Shown: positions 23,672 to 36,384, counted from the stretch's first letter. The stretch is DNA of 64,000 nt from Ecdyonurus torrentis (GCA_949318235.1 OX439135.1:23700957-23764956); one strand, 5' to 3'. The notes: generated from the letters alone by a model not told the origin. Made by a program: numbers and translations.

Positions 23672-24728
23672 GTAATTTTCCAAGTACCTGAATGCATAAG
23701 GATATAACGTAGAGTTCATTGCAATAATAATAATAATAAATACAGCTTATTTGTATCTACACGATGAAACCAGTAAAAAAACTTCTAAAAGTTCGTTTTT
23801 TACCGGTAAGTGTCGATGATTCTTACCGGTGAATGTTTTTTTTTTATACATGTATTTGAATGAATAATTAATATTTGGCCGTCAGTTGAATTTCTACGTT
23901 GAAATTATAGTAATTTTCTAAATTAAAAAAAAAAAAAAAAAAAAAAATGGAAATTAGGGATCCCCCGCATTTTTTTCAGAGTGCCTTTGATTACACACAC
24001 ACGTTTCTACCGGTAAAAAGTATTAAATCCTAGTATCCTAGCATATTTTTAATGCAGAAAAAAGAAGACCTGCGAACTGTACTTTTTATTCTTTTTATTT
24101 TCTTTACCTACAAAACGTTACCAAGACAATTTCGTGCAGCTCGGCAACAGGTAAAGTATTACCTGCCCTGAGACAGTTTTGATGACTGCTATGGAATAAG
24201 CAGGGGAAAATATCACGCACATTTCGTCTCTATGGCCTAAATAACAACCCCCCTTTATTTACTATTACAGACATGAGAAACAACTAGAAATATTAACGTT
24301 TTTTACGTATCGCTCAAAAGCAATAATATAAATCTAAAACATCATGCATATCCATTACTTTCCAACATAAAATTGTATGAATAATATGCGAAAAAACAAT
24401 TTATTTCATAGCTACTTATTTTTCGATTGTTCAAGATGTTTTAAAAACTAGGCCTACCATTTTTTTTTTGTAAGAAATTTGAAAGCTGCAGAATGTGTAA
24501 GTTATAAACGTAATAGAATATAGTGACAAGTGTGTGTAATGTGAATATTACATTACTTACAGAAGCTAGTATTGGGTTGCAAAAAAATAAATAATAATAA
24601 TAATAAAATTATTAGTTATGTCGTATGGAAGTCTAAATTCACCAAAGAGGTTATATAGACTAACTCTATGAAATTCACTGTGTATGGAACCAAAGGGCGC
24701 TACAGTCTGCAAATCCTTACTCATCTCT
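23669..24728. other. AT-rich spacer
   Basis: An A run lies at 23924-23947. A repeat fragment (GGAAATTAGGGATCCCCC) follows at 23949. No gene is recognised. Confidence 0.4.
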
Positions 24729-25028
24729 TATAGACCCCTTCCACATCCTTGCGCTTTGTCGCCATGTTTGTGGTGACTAATGCATTGTCCAGCATAGGGG
24801 AAACTTCGTTTTTCCTAATTTTTCACATAAAAAATTGTTTATTTCAACTCAACAAATTTTTCTCATATCCTTCGAGCTTATTAGGAGCTAGAAATAAGGC
24901 TTTAATTGAGGTTTGAAGCTTCTTTTGCTATATTAAAAAAATAAAAATGATGTTTTTCCTATGCTGGCCTATGTATTCCTGACCAACAAAATGGCGGCTC
25001 TTAAATATGAGTGCAAGCGGTCTATAGA
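24729..25028. mobile_element. MITE family A copy, tandem 1
   Basis: TATAGACCCCTTCCACATCC ... GAGTGCAAGCGGTCTATAGA. It is directly followed by another copy in the same orientation, the two sharing TATAGACC. Confidence 0.85.
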
Positions 25029-25320
25029 CCCCTTCCACATCCTTGCGCTTTGTCGCCATATTTGTGGTGCCTAATACATTGTCCAGCATAGGGGAAACAT
25101 CATTTCTTCTAATTTTCCACATAAAAAATAGTTTATTACAACTGAACAAAATTTTCTCATATTCTTCAAGCTTATTAGAAGCTAGAAATAAGACTTTGAT
25201 TGAGGTTTGAAGCTTCTTTTGCTATTAAATAAATAAAAATGACGTTTTTCCTATGCTGGCCTATGTATTCCTGACCAACAATATGGCGGCTCTTAAATAT
25301 GAGTGCAACCGGTCTTATAT
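25023..25320. mobile_element. MITE family A copy, tandem 2
   Basis: TATAGACCCCTTCCACATCC ... GAGTGCAACCGGTCTTATAT. Close to tandem copy 1 over its whole length. Confidence 0.85.
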
Positions 25321-25443
25321 TATGACTTTATACTTGTCACATTGATCTCCCTATGTAAATATAGTATATGGGCTAAATAATACAATAAATAGCATGCATA
25401 TACGATATATAACCTAAGACACTTCCAAATTAAACACACATAC

Positions 25444-25945
25444 CTTGCGTTTTGTTAGCTTGATGATAAATTGATTTAAAATGTCTCAATAATTTATATT
25501 CTTCTTTATAATTTAGAAAACACTTGCAATAAGCACATACGATAGTTTTTTCTTCTTCATGAAAAAATACACCTTCTTTTCTAAAATTTTTAGCAACTTG
25601 AATAGCCCTATCTTTTTGCTGTACAGTTTTTACTGGATATTTAGTAAATAAAAATTTACATGACCCTGATCGTACCGGCTTAAAACAACGTTTTACTTCG
25701 CTTGTTCTTTTCTGATCTGATATAGAAATAACGTTTGTTATTTTTAGATTTAATAGATCTGGAGTATCATTTTGAACACAAAATTTAGGTTCAATTGCAC
25801 GCACATGTTGACATAAATATGCATACACTAGACTGAATTTTGTAGCAGCTCTTCGGGCACTAATTTGTTTATTTAAAATTAAATCACGAGCTTTATCGTA
25901 ATCTTCACGTCGAAGATTTATATGTCTATTTAAACTTTTACTCAT
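25444..25945 (-). CDS. First coding exon: HTH + CX2CX14HX5H finger
   Basis: 167 residues before CAAG|GTATGT (phase 1). Helix-turn-helix at 12-55 (REDYDKARDLILNKQISARR.., YLCQHVRAIEPKF). The linker is longer than in its sisters (about 56-110) and carries KRCFKPVRSGS and KYPVKTV. Finger C137-x2-C140-x14-H155-x5-H161 (CAYCKCFLNYKEEYK). It starts at the first ATG. A CAGCTG element lies about 90 bases upstream. Same donor phase and orientation as the neighbouring modules, from which it is well diverged. Confidence 0.78.
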
Positions 25946-26029
25946 CGTTTTATATTATTTTACACACAAATTAAATGATAAAAACTTCGAACTTTTAATA
26001 ATATACAAAATTTTAGTTTGGATAAATAT

Positions 26030-26058
26030 ATCAGCTGAAATGCCAGTGCTGCCAATGC
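26030..26058 (-). promoter_or_regulatory. Core-promoter motifs upstream of exon 25444
   Basis: On the minus strand TGGCAGCACTGGC (fits KNNCAKCNCTRNY, which I recall as Drosophila motif 7) is followed by TTCAGCTGAT (one mismatch to motif 5). Confidence 0.5.
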
Positions 26059-26955
<897 letters not shown>

Positions 26956-27033
26956 GAAATAGAGGGGAAAAAACACAAAATTAAAACCTGCTCATATAAA
27001 TTAAAAAAAAAAAAAAAAAAAATGATAACTTAC

Positions 27034-27481
27034 CAAGAATCTTATTTTTATTGCTGATATGTTTCTTGGAAGAAATATGTCTTTTAGGATGACCATGATC
27101 CATCCAATTGATATAAGATTTACAATAAATACACGCCACACTATTTTGTAAAATAACTAAACCTTCATCATGATATGTATTAACTAATTTCTGTACTTTA
27201 ATGTTATCCACTTCATTGAGAATATGAAAAATACGTCCAGAATACGCACGTGTGGCTGCAGTTGAATTATGTCGTACATAACCTTTTAACTTGGCATAAT
27301 AATTTGGATCCTCTAATTTTAAATATTTTAATAAATATATTCTTGATATACCAACACGTTGAGCAGCTTTGGCAGCACTTAATTTATCATTTATAACTAA
27401 ATTTCTGGCTGCTTTATATTTATCTTTATGTAATTTGATATGTTTAAGTATCCACGATGCCGTTTTATCTGCTTGTTTCAT
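27034..27481 (-). CDS. First coding exon: HTH + CX2CX14HX5H finger
   Basis: 149 residues before CTTG|GTAAGT (phase 1). Helix-turn-helix at about 17-61 (KYKAARNLVINDKLSAAKAA.., YLLKYLKLEDPNYY). Linker with AYSGRIFHI. Finger C117-x2-C120-x14-H135-x5-H141 (CIYCKSYINWMDHG). It starts at the first ATG (MKQADK); CAGCTG lies about 97 bases upstream. The donor is followed within 15 bases by a poly-A/T run. Confidence 0.78.
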
Positions 27482-27575
27482 TATGAATATTTCACTTTGT
27501 TATTTACTAACAATACACACCAACTATTTAGCAAGATTCACGCGCGTTTTTTTTAGCGTGCTCGATCATTCACTT

Positions 27576-27585
27576 GCCAGCTGAG
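27576..27585 (-). promoter_or_regulatory. CAGCTG element upstream of exon 27034
   Basis: CTCAGCTGGC on the minus strand about 97 bases before the ATG, next to a GAGA tract (27588-27605). No GTTGGTA partner is seen. Confidence 0.4.
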
Positions 27586-27605
27586 AGCAGAGAGAGAGAG
27601 AGAGG

Positions 27606-28308
27606 TAAAGATCATTTCTACCAACATAATAATGATAAGAAATATTTTCTCTGAAGAGCGTTTTAAAACTCCTTAAAAATATGTGTCGTTGAATTTGTCA
27701 TATTATACTGGAACGCAAAAAAAAAAAAAAAAACTTCCAATATTAATTGTTACCCAATAACAATAAATTGAGCAGTGATTTAGAAGTGGTTAAATATAAA
27801 CAATATAAGGGGGGGGGGGGTGAAATACGTGTAATTTTAATTCCTATTCTAGACGAAGATATGAATCGATTGATATGCGAATTTCGAATTTTTGGGTTCA
27901 TTTGATATTTTTAATTATATTTAAAAATAAAAAAATGACCTCACTGTCATAATAAATGTGGTGGGCATAGGATAAAGTTACCGACCGTGGCGTCATTTCA
28001 CGACTCTCAAAAATGAATTAAAAATGATAAATACTAATAATAAAGAAATACTCCATGAATTAGAAATCTGCAAATAATGATAAATTTTGTAGAATATGCA
28101 ATAAAATCACCTCCAAAAATTGTATAGTCTTTCTCTTTCAATTAAAAAAGAAAAAAAAAAGTTGCAAGAGTGGGAAAAAAATAATTAAAATTTCAAATTG
28201 ATAATGTGCAACCAGTTTTTTTTTTTTAATATCGAGTTACGTTGCTGTACTCGCTGTAATACAAAAATACAAATAAATACTATAAAAAATACCATAAAAA
28301 TGTCCTAC
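27606..28308. other. AT-rich spacer
   Basis: A run at 27717-27733 and a G run at 27810-27820. No gene is seen. Confidence 0.4.
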
Positions 28309-28723
28309 CTGTCTCAATTTGCAATGCATCGCAAACTCCTGGCTTTCCCATACATAAAGCTCTAAGAGCCTGTTTATGAAGATCACTACCTTCGTGAACT
28401 TTAAATCGTTGTAATGCAGGACACCAGTTTGAAAAACCATTAAGTACAAAGGAATTCAATGATTTTTTACTTGCAGCAGTATGCAATGATAATTTATAAT
28501 AAGAATCATAATATGCAGTGCAACAAATATCACAAAACACTTTTCCTTTTTCTACATCAAAATTGATCCATTTATATTTATTTTTCCAGTGAGATTGAAA
28601 ACTTCTATTTTTATTTGCATTTTTATTTATTGTTTTATTATTTGGTGATGCACTATCACCTGAATTTTCACTTATTGTAACATTATCACAATTTTTTTTC
28701 GTAATAGTTACAAACTTTTTCAT
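28309..28723 (-). CDS. First coding exon: TTF-type (hAT-derived) zinc-finger module
   Basis: 138 residues before ACAG|GTAGGA (phase 1). After a polar N-terminus (1-40), residues 41-120 match the TTF-type finger found at the N-terminus of hAT transposases and ZMYM/DUF4371 proteins: SFQSHWKNKYKWINF, VFC64DIC67, LNGFSNWCPALQRFKVH110EGSDLH116. In the family this domain binds DNA ahead of the catalytic region. Here only the finger is present and a splice donor follows, so it is captured as a module like its helix-turn-helix neighbours. It starts at the first ATG. Confidence 0.75.
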
Positions 28724-28824
28724 TTTTTAATAATTGCAAACTGTAATAGATAGCGCAGTATATTTTTCAAAAACTATAGCAAAATTAAGAGTAGAACGAC
28801 AATGACACTAGTCTGTCTCCGTGT

Positions 28825-28834
28825 TGGTCACACA
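28825..28834 (+). promoter_or_regulatory. Motif-1-like site upstream of TTF exon
   Basis: TGGTCACACA is one base from the insect core-promoter motif YGGTCACACTR as I recall it, about 100 bases upstream of the ATG at 28723. It is in inverse orientation to the gene, which weakens the call. Confidence 0.3.
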
Positions 28835-29700
28835 ATCAACTGAATTGAAAAATTAAAAAAATGCGAGGATTTTTTTTTTTTTTTTTTTTTTTGCTCATTA
28901 GTATTATTATCACGTGATTCGTACCTTTTTTCTATAGTTCTGTACAGTACATTTTAGTATCTCAAGATCTATGGTGCCTGTCAATATTTCATACACTCCT
29001 TTTTTTTTTGTAATTGCTATATTTTAAGCTTAAAAGCAAAGTATTTTTAAATCGTAGTATTTTAAAGTCAAACTTATAGCTTCTCTCTCTGTCTCTCTCT
29101 CTCTCCAGAAAGAAGGTCCACTGACCGTGGACCTCCACGGACATAAGACACTACCTGTACGCTGCTCGCGTATAACCTGGTCATAATTTGCTCAAAACAC
29201 TATTAGTAATTAGTCTTAACAACCAAATTATGTCATACGTGTTTATTTACCTCATTAGCGGAGTAATTTGTTAAAATTGTTAAAAAAAATTACTGCAGCA
29301 AAATATAATAAATTTCTCTTTAAAAGTATTTTCTTTTTTGTTTTTTAACTTAAAAAAGTAAAAAAGAAAAAAAAAATACTACAAAAAAAACTGTTTTTGC
29401 GATGTTTTGAGCTTGAATTATCATTAAATAATTTAATTTTCTGGATCCTGTAATTAAAAATTTAAATTTGCAATAATTTTCTAGCCATTTGACGTTGACA
29501 TAAAAGTAAAATAGTTACACCCCTCTCTCCATGCAAAGCATATCGGCGAGCGGTGCACACGTAGGGTCATTTATTGTATAGGCCTTCTGTCTGTATACGC
29601 CAAATAACGTAGTTGCAGTGTTGCAGTACAAAATGTAATAATAATAATAATAAATTGCATAATATTACCCTTATAAAATAATAATAAAAAAATTACATAA
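28835..29700. other. AT-rich spacer
   Basis: A T run lies at 28869-28892. A small palindrome GTCCACTGACCGTGGACCTC is at 29117-29136. CT-rich 29080-29105. No gene is recognised. Confidence 0.4.
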
Positions 29701-29704
29701 AACC

Positions 29705-30066
29705 TTTTTTGTTGAGTTTATGTGTAGGAGAACGAAAATTAGTTTTTCTATAAAAAAAAACTATTATACTTCCAATTAACATAAGATTTACAATAAGTAC
29801 AAATGACAGTATCCTTATCAAAATTCAACCCTCCATACGCAAAAATAGAAGCAGCTTTTTCAGCACGTATTTGATCTTCCCTTAATATTAACGATGTTAC
29901 GTAATTAGTGCCAGTGTAAACAACATCACTACCATTCTTACTATTACCACTTTGAGGCGAAACATTCACTTTTTTTCCATTTATTTTACGTAAATATCAT
30001 AGAAAATACTCTAAATAAATAAAATATACTGGCAGCAACGTTTTCGTTTACTTTTTGTTTCATCAT
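29705..30066 (-). pseudogene. Broken HTH + finger exon
   Basis: The remains follow the order of the intact modules but in shifted frames. First comes a decayed helix-turn-helix ending (NVAASIFYLFR, then FYDIYVK in the next frame). Next is the linker with VVYTGTNYV and a finger start, CTYCKSYVNWKYNS. The frame then ends inside a T9 run. One frame over, the sequence resumes RKTNFRSPTHKLNKK, matching the finger end (H..H) of exon 20730. The donor position reads AAAG|GTTTTATG, no longer consensus. At least two frameshifts and a weakened donor make a functional product unlikely. Its promoter motifs are still intact upstream. Confidence 0.75.
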
Positions 30067-30206
30067 AAATTCTGACATACCTCTCCGCATGTTTCTCCGG
30101 ATTTTTTTTTTCCCCCATTTCTTTTGTTATTATTTTATTACCTGATTAAAATAAATATATAATTAAAAGTATTTTATTGATACAAATATCCACGCCGGTT
30201 CAGCTT

Positions 30207-30246
30207 GTCAGCTGTTATTTTTAAATTTAGAGCTACCAACATGAAG
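30207..30246 (-). promoter_or_regulatory. Core-promoter motif pair upstream of the broken exon
   Basis: On the minus strand: TTCATGTTGGTAGCTCT (30230-30246), then ATAACAGCTGAC. Same order and spacing as at 21273 and 32339. Confidence 0.55.
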
Positions 30247-30648
30247 TGTTAAAAATTTATATTAGAAATTTTTATTATTAAAAAAAACCATTGTATCAAA
30301 TTGTTACGTAGTGATCTAGTGATACGAGAAAAAAAACAACAAAAAATTACTGTTTTGCGTTGGGAAAAAAAAAAAAAAAAAAAAAGTTTAGAATACTAGA
30401 ATACTAAATTTCTCTCTCCAACAAAAGCTAGTTTTATGAGGGAAAAATCATTTAAATTTCCATCGAGATAAAAAAAACAGGATAATACGTAATGTTTTAT
30501 TATTAGTATAATATGTATTTATTAAATTTATAAATATTTTTTTTTTGCATCATAATAAGAATAAAATGCTAAAATAATACGTAAAATATTCCTATTTAAA
30601 ATAATCATAAAATATAAATCATTAAAATATTTAATGCAATACAAAGTT

Positions 30649-30657
30649 GAGAGAGAG

Positions 30658-30728
<71 letters not shown>

Positions 30729-30730
30729 GA
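30649..30730. repeat. GA microsatellite with GACA end
   Basis: (GA)n for about 65 bases, then (GACA)3. Confidence 0.97.
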
Positions 30731-31774
30731 AGTAGTTTTTAATACGGCGTGTCTGTCTTCCTGGCTCCATGCCTGTCTGTCTGTCTGTCTTTCATTCTGT
30801 CTGCCGTCACTCATTCTCTCCCTCTCCCCCTTTTACTGTATAAATTTTAGAAACAACTAGACGCTTGGCAATAATGAAAATAAGCATGAATACATGGTAA
30901 CAAAATATACGATTATAATTGAATATGTAATTGTAGTGCTCAAAAGCAGTAATAAAGTTTAACTAAAATATTAATGAAGAAATATAGTATGAAAAGCAAA
31001 CAAGGCTTATTAGTAAATAGTTATCGACTGTAATTTGTATTATAATAAGTTTTTTTATTTTATTTATTTTATGATTATTATTATTTTACTAAAAAACAAA
31101 ATTAATTCATTCGTCAACTAGATTCGTTAGCTTTTATTTTTATTTATTTATTTATTATAATTATATATTTAATAAATATTTTTTAATAATTGCAATTCAG
31201 GGCTTGGGCCTAACATGGGCCTAAGCCTGGATTATTACCTTATAAGGAGTTGGGTAACGTTCTGGGGTCACGAAATTAGGTGCGTGACCTAAAGAAATGG
31301 ACCCAAATCGTGTTACTAAGCGTTATATAGTAACACTACAGCCTATATATTTACATGCTACCAGAAAAAAAAAACTCGTACAATAACATTAAAATGACGA
31401 AACCAGTTAAAATTATGAGTAATGCATACATAAAAATGATTTCTTTTTTACGCACGTGACACTATGAAATGAAAAATTGACGCTATTCATTAATGCTGTC
31501 TATATATGGCATTAATGCAAAATTGGGCATAAATTTGCAGTACTAACTTCAATTTAGTACATACGCCCTTTCCGCATCTAATTATATAGCATCGTATTTT
31601 TTTTTCAACCAATTTAGCCCTTTTTTTTTACACGTATAAAACAACAGATTTCCTAATTATTAGCATAGCATTTAAATTAACATTATACAAAAACAAAGTA
31701 CGAAATTTTTAAGTTTAAAAATTCTATATTGGTGCGCAAGATGAAAAAAATGTTTTGATAAACAAAACTCTTAC
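30731..31774. other. AT-rich spacer
   Basis: No gene is recognised. A short tandem (CTGT)n lies at 30774-30790. Confidence 0.4.
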
Positions 31775-32222
31775 CTTCAAAATCTGCAGAATCCTCTTTA
31801 CTTTTCGTATGTCTAGAAGTGACAATATGTCTTCTAATTATTGCAGAATCCGTCCAATTAACATAACATTTACAATAAAAACAAACAACTGACTTATTAT
31901 CGTCAGTAAAACAGACCCCTTCTGTTTGAAACTTCTCCACGACACCTCTCGCTCTCGTATATTCAGAATTCAGAGTTATCGGATAATGTTTCCCAGTAAA
32001 TGTGTTTAAACCACTATATTTAGTAGATCTAATATAACCATATTTATTATTAAAATAATCAGGTACTTTTTCTTTAATGTACTCACACAAATTATATTTT
32101 TTGATACCGAATTGTTTAGCAGCATCTGCCGCAGTGATATTTGTATTAATAACTATATCCCTAGCTTGGTCGTATAATGGTTTATTTGCTATTATATGTC
32201 CTTTATATCTATCGTCTTCCAT
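31775..32222 (-). CDS. First coding exon: HTH + CX2CX14HX5H finger
   Basis: 149 residues before GAAG|GTAAGA (phase 1) when started at MEDDRYKGHI (ATG 32222), which aligns with its sisters. An upstream in-frame ATG at 32261 would add 13 residues and is less likely. Helix-turn-helix at about 16-56 (LYDQARDIVINTNITAADAA.., YIKEKVPDYF). Linker with TFTGKHYPI. Finger C114-x2-C117-x14-H132-x5-H138 (CFYCKCYVNWTDSAIIRRH). A promoter motif pair lies about 117-150 bases upstream. Confidence 0.8.
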
Positions 32223-32336
32223 TGTAAGTATATTCATACACAATTTGTAGTTGTTTTTCACTGTATTTTAGTACACTTTGGTGAGAGAATCGTGTTTACG
32301 TTGAGTTTCACAACAAAAAACAACACAACAATGAGA

Positions 32337-32378
32337 GTCAGCTGCTGGGCTGGAGCAATTTTCAGAATTACCAACATG
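32337..32378 (-). promoter_or_regulatory. Core-promoter motif pair upstream of exon 31775
   Basis: On the minus strand: GTCATGTTGGTAATTCTG, about 17 bases, then AGCAGCTGAC (CAGCTG 32339-32344). This is nearly the same as the pair above the broken exon (CATGTTGGTA). Confidence 0.6.
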
Positions 32379-32454
32379 ACAAAGTTTGTCACTAAATTTA
32401 GGGACGAGAGAGATATTGTACTAAATATGCGTCAGGGGGTGATCTTGCGCAGAA

Positions 32455-32764
32455 TATAGGGTGTATGCGGATGACGTCATATTTATTGCGCTTGGAGGCC
32501 ATACTGGAGTAGTGAATAACATTGCTCAGCATAGGACAAACTTTATTTAAGCCAATTTTCTTTGGGAAATCGGTTCATTTTTTTGTTATTGTTATTTTTC
32601 TCACATACTTGAGATACTAATTCAACATATTTACACCATCAATGCTCTCAAAAATATTGCATAGTGGTTTTAAACTGGCAAAATGATTTATTTTCCTATG
32701 CCACCCATGTTATTGAGTTATCCAACATGGCGTCGACTTTAACATGAATGCATAGACCCTATAG
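32455..32764. mobile_element. MITE family B copy 3
   Basis: TATAGGGTGTATGCGGATGA ... GAATGCATAGACCCTATAG. The right end overlaps the left end of the next copy. Confidence 0.8.
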
Positions 32765-33018
32765 GGTTGTTTCATTCATGTTAAAGTCGACGTCATAAGT
32801 GAGTACTAAATAACATTGGCCGATATAGGAAAATGGCACATTCTCCCAGTTAAAAAAAACTTCGCAATTTTTTTGAGAGCATTGATGCTGTTAACAGGTT
32901 AAATTAGTACCTCAAGTATATGTGAGAAATATAATAATGACCAAAAAATCGCTAATTTTTGAAAGAAAATAGCCAAAAACTACACTCAGAATGACGTCAT
33001 GTGTACACACACTATAAA
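32759..33018. mobile_element. MITE family B copy 4
   Basis: CTATAGGGTTGTTTCATTCA ... AGAATGACGTCATGTGTACA. Shares CCCTATAGGG with copy 3. Confidence 0.7.
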
Positions 33019-33470
33019 TTTAAATACGATAAAAATAAAAGCGGGAGTTTTTAGGGGTTAAATAAATGTCTGGCCCCCTCTTACACTATTTACATATAAG
33101 CATGGTAAGAATTAAAAAAAAAAAAAAAAAAATGCTATTAATTGCATTGCTTTACTTAATTATAATTCATTTTTCAGGCCTCTCTAATAATATTATGGTC
33201 TCGTTTGTTCAACCAAACTAAGCTTCCATTTAGCCCAAAATTTGGGCGACACAAACTGACTTAAATTGACCTAAAAATAACTGTATTTAAATAAAATACT
33301 TTTCTGGCTCATTTACGTAGTTATTTTTTACTCTTTTATAATTCAACATCTTATTTGTTAGATAATATAATTATATGTATATATCTGGACGCCGAAAACA
33401 TATTTACTTCGAAGTATAATATTTACGAGAAATTAATCATACAATTAGATAAAAATAGATGACTACTTAC

Positions 33471-33524
33471 ATCCCCAGCTGTTTGGGTGTCCAGGTTGGT
33501 ATAATGCTTTTCTCATCAAGGTAG
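33471..33524 (-). CDS. 54-nt internal exon, phase 1-1
   Basis: A textbook acceptor (TTTTTTTGATTGCAG) and donor (GGAT|GTAAGT) enclose 54 nt open in the phase-1 frame, reading TLMRKALYQPGHPNSWG with split codons at both ends. It fits in frame between any phase-1 donor to its right (49938, 52651) and the phase-1 acceptors at 1513 and 735. I do not recognise the peptide. An alternative reading is that CCAGCTGTTTGG and GGTTGGTATAAT, on the plus strand here, are a plus-strand promoter rather than an exon. The two splice sites and the symmetric phase favour the exon. Confidence 0.55.
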
Positions 33525-33976
33525 CTGCAATCAAAAAAATATCATTATTAACATTTGAGTTACACTTTATTAGATTATGACCCTCTTCTAATTTTAATTA
33601 CAGATAAACATTACTTTTTAAACATATATAAATTTGAATTATAAGAGGGTTTTTTCAATCATTTATTTTATTTTATTATTATTTTTTTTATCTCGGATAT
33701 TTAGAAATATTTTTATATACTATTTGGAAGTTAACTTTACATAAGGATAAATTGCACGTCCTAATTATTAATAATATAAAACTACGAGTACTTATGTGTT
33801 ATCTTATAAGATTTGGCAGGTGATTTTTATCGTCTCTCGTTGTAATTAAAAAAAAAGAATAATAAAAAAAAAAAAAGAAGAAGAAAAGAAGTTAAATTAA
33901 AGGAAAGTTGCGTTTTGTTTAAAAATGAAATATATTTTTATCTTGGGAATTGCCAAAATATGAAAATAATCTAGTT
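33525..33976. other. AT-rich intron-like DNA
   Basis: No coding signal. Confidence 0.4.
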
Positions 33977-34042
<66 letters not shown>

Positions 34043-34059
34043 AACAGACAGACAGACAA
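33977..34059. repeat. GA microsatellite
   Basis: About 65 bases (GA)n, then short GACA. Confidence 0.97.
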
Positions 34060-34723
34060 TTAATAATTAGACAGATAATTTTTAAAAAAATTGCATATAA
34101 ATCTTAAGAATTGTATATAAATAGCCTTTAATCACATACGCGTACATTAATTTGCAAAATACAGCATTAATTTCCAGAGCATTAAAATACATTTATATTA
34201 TACAGTGTATATTTATATTTCTCCACGTAAACAGACTAATAACGACAAAAATATTTAAATATGTGGTATGTATAACATCCCCATAGCAGATTCTCTCATC
34301 CCTTGTTTATAAAACACAATATCCTAAATAATCTCATTAACTATCATTGATGTATGTTAATGTAGGAATTATAACGAACCAAACCAGAGGGGGGTGGAGG
34401 GAGAGGGAGAGAGAGAGAGAGAGAGGTCAGCCCTGCACAAATCAATATTTTTTTTATGTATTTTGAAACACCATACGGCCAATTATTGCAGCAGCATCCA
34501 CGCGTATCAACGAATTAATGAAGTTGACACTTCGTATTAAAAAGGGTGCATTTTACACTTTCAGTTACGAATCCAAACTTATTTAAGATAAACACTTTTG
34601 ATTTATTATATTATTCAGTTATTATGAGTAGCTAAATTAATGCATTTTAGCAAATTATTAACAATAGCTAATTTAACTTAAAATAGCCGCCCCCCCCCTC
34701 CCCCCTAAAAAAATGAAAACAAC
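34060..34723. other. AT-rich spacer
   Basis: Short GA tract at 34402-34426 and a C-rich run at 34690-34706. No gene is seen. Confidence 0.4.
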
Positions 34724-35064
34724 TTAAGGGAGTAGGGGACCGATTCAAACTTTTATCGTCAAAAAATTCTGAAATTTTGCACAATGCGATACTTCAGCTT
34801 GAGAAATTTCAAATACATAAAAATTTGGGGGGTCACCGTGCAAATTAATTTTATATATATATATATATATTTTTTCCGATATTTTAAGCCCATAAGGCCC
34901 AATGTTAATTTCAATAATTGATTTCTTTTTTTCGGGTCAAACATCATGAAATTTTTATCACAGCTAGGTGTGACCCTTAGCTACACAATGACATCAAATT
35001 TAGACCCAAAACACTTCTAGTTTTTAAAATATAAGGTCGATACTTCGGTACCCTACTACCTTAA
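34724..35064. mobile_element. MITE family D copy 2 (inverted)
   Basis: TTAAGGGAGTAGGGGACCGA ... TCGGTACCCTACTACCTTAA. Contains GGGGGGTCACCGTGCAAATT and AGCTAGGTGTGACCCTTAGC shared with copies 1 and 3. Confidence 0.8.
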
Positions 35065-36048
35065 AATAGCTATTGTTATTAATTTGCATTATTAAAGCTG
35101 CTCCCATAATAACTAAAAGGTGTTTATCTCAAATAACTTTTAGGTTTCTTATAACTGAAGTTATGCACCCTTTTTTTAAGTGTATAGGATTTCATTTAAA
35201 TATTTAATGCCAAGGGACGGATTCTAAAATTTCTTAACTCGAAACGAACGAAATAATTTGATTTCTAATGCAAAATTGTTAATAACGAAGTGAATTAGTT
35301 ACAGATTTAGCCTACGCAGGATCCTTTTAATAGAATTTGAATGGTTTAGAAGTATTGCAGACTTTTAATTCATACAGTATAATCCACTTGCAGTTTTTCT
35401 TTGATTTGTCATGTTTGTAAAATTCGCAGAACAAAAAATAATAATAAATAAATAAATGAATAAATAAATAAATAAATAAATATAAATAAAAAATTGAAAA
35501 TAATAATATTTGATTTTTTTTTTTTTTTTTACTCCCTCACTTTATTTCTTCATTATTTTCATTTCATATATTCTATTATCAATAAACAAGTGTATTAAAA
35601 CGTAATTATTAGCAATTAAAAATACATTTCTACAGAACACACACGTAATATCATGACACCTTACACACCTATTAAATATAAAATAACAGAAAAAGTAAAT
35701 TAAAAGTGAATAATGAGTTTTTAATCAAAAGTTAATGTGATTTCTATATAATATGTATATAAACTTTAATAACAGGAGCAGTGCATAGCTATATAGTAGT
35801 ATAATTAATGATTAGCGGTAAAATAATGAGTTTTTAAAAATTATTTTGGTTCAGTTACTCTCGCAGTTGCGACTTCAGATTATTATTATATGAGTAAGCA
35901 TTCAAGTTATTTAAAAGATGGTTTTATACAAGTTCAGTTCAAGTAATAAAAATATTGAAGTGAGAATATGTTTCCATTCAAAAACTTGCGCTAAATTTGA
36001 TTAATTAAAATAGGAAAGATACACGCTGAATTAAGATGGTAAAATATA
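35065..36048. other. AT-rich spacer
   Basis: (AAAT)n at about 35443-35482 and a T run at 35515-35530. No gene. Confidence 0.4.
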
Positions 36049-36384
36049 CTAAGGGAGTAGGGTACGTCGGCCAGTAGACTTAAACTTTTCTCATCAAAAA
36101 GATCTGAAATTTTGCACAATGATACTTCAGCTTAAGACAATTTCAAATATATAAAAATTTTGGGGGGTCACCGTGCAAATTAATTTTATATGATTTTTTG
36201 ACATTTTAAGCCCATAAGGCCCAATGTTAATTTCAATAATTTTTTTCTTTTTTTCGGGACGGTCAAACATCATGAAATTTTTATCACGGCTAGGTGTGAC
36301 CCTTAGCTACACAATAACACTAAATTTAGACCCAAAACATGTTCTAGTTTTTGAGATATAAGGTCGGTATCCTTCTCTCTTACA
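36049..36384. mobile_element. MITE family D copy 3 (inverted)
   Basis: CTAAGGGAGTAGGGTACGTC ... AAGGTCGGTATCC. The right terminus is decayed. The interior is very close to copy 2. Confidence 0.75.
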
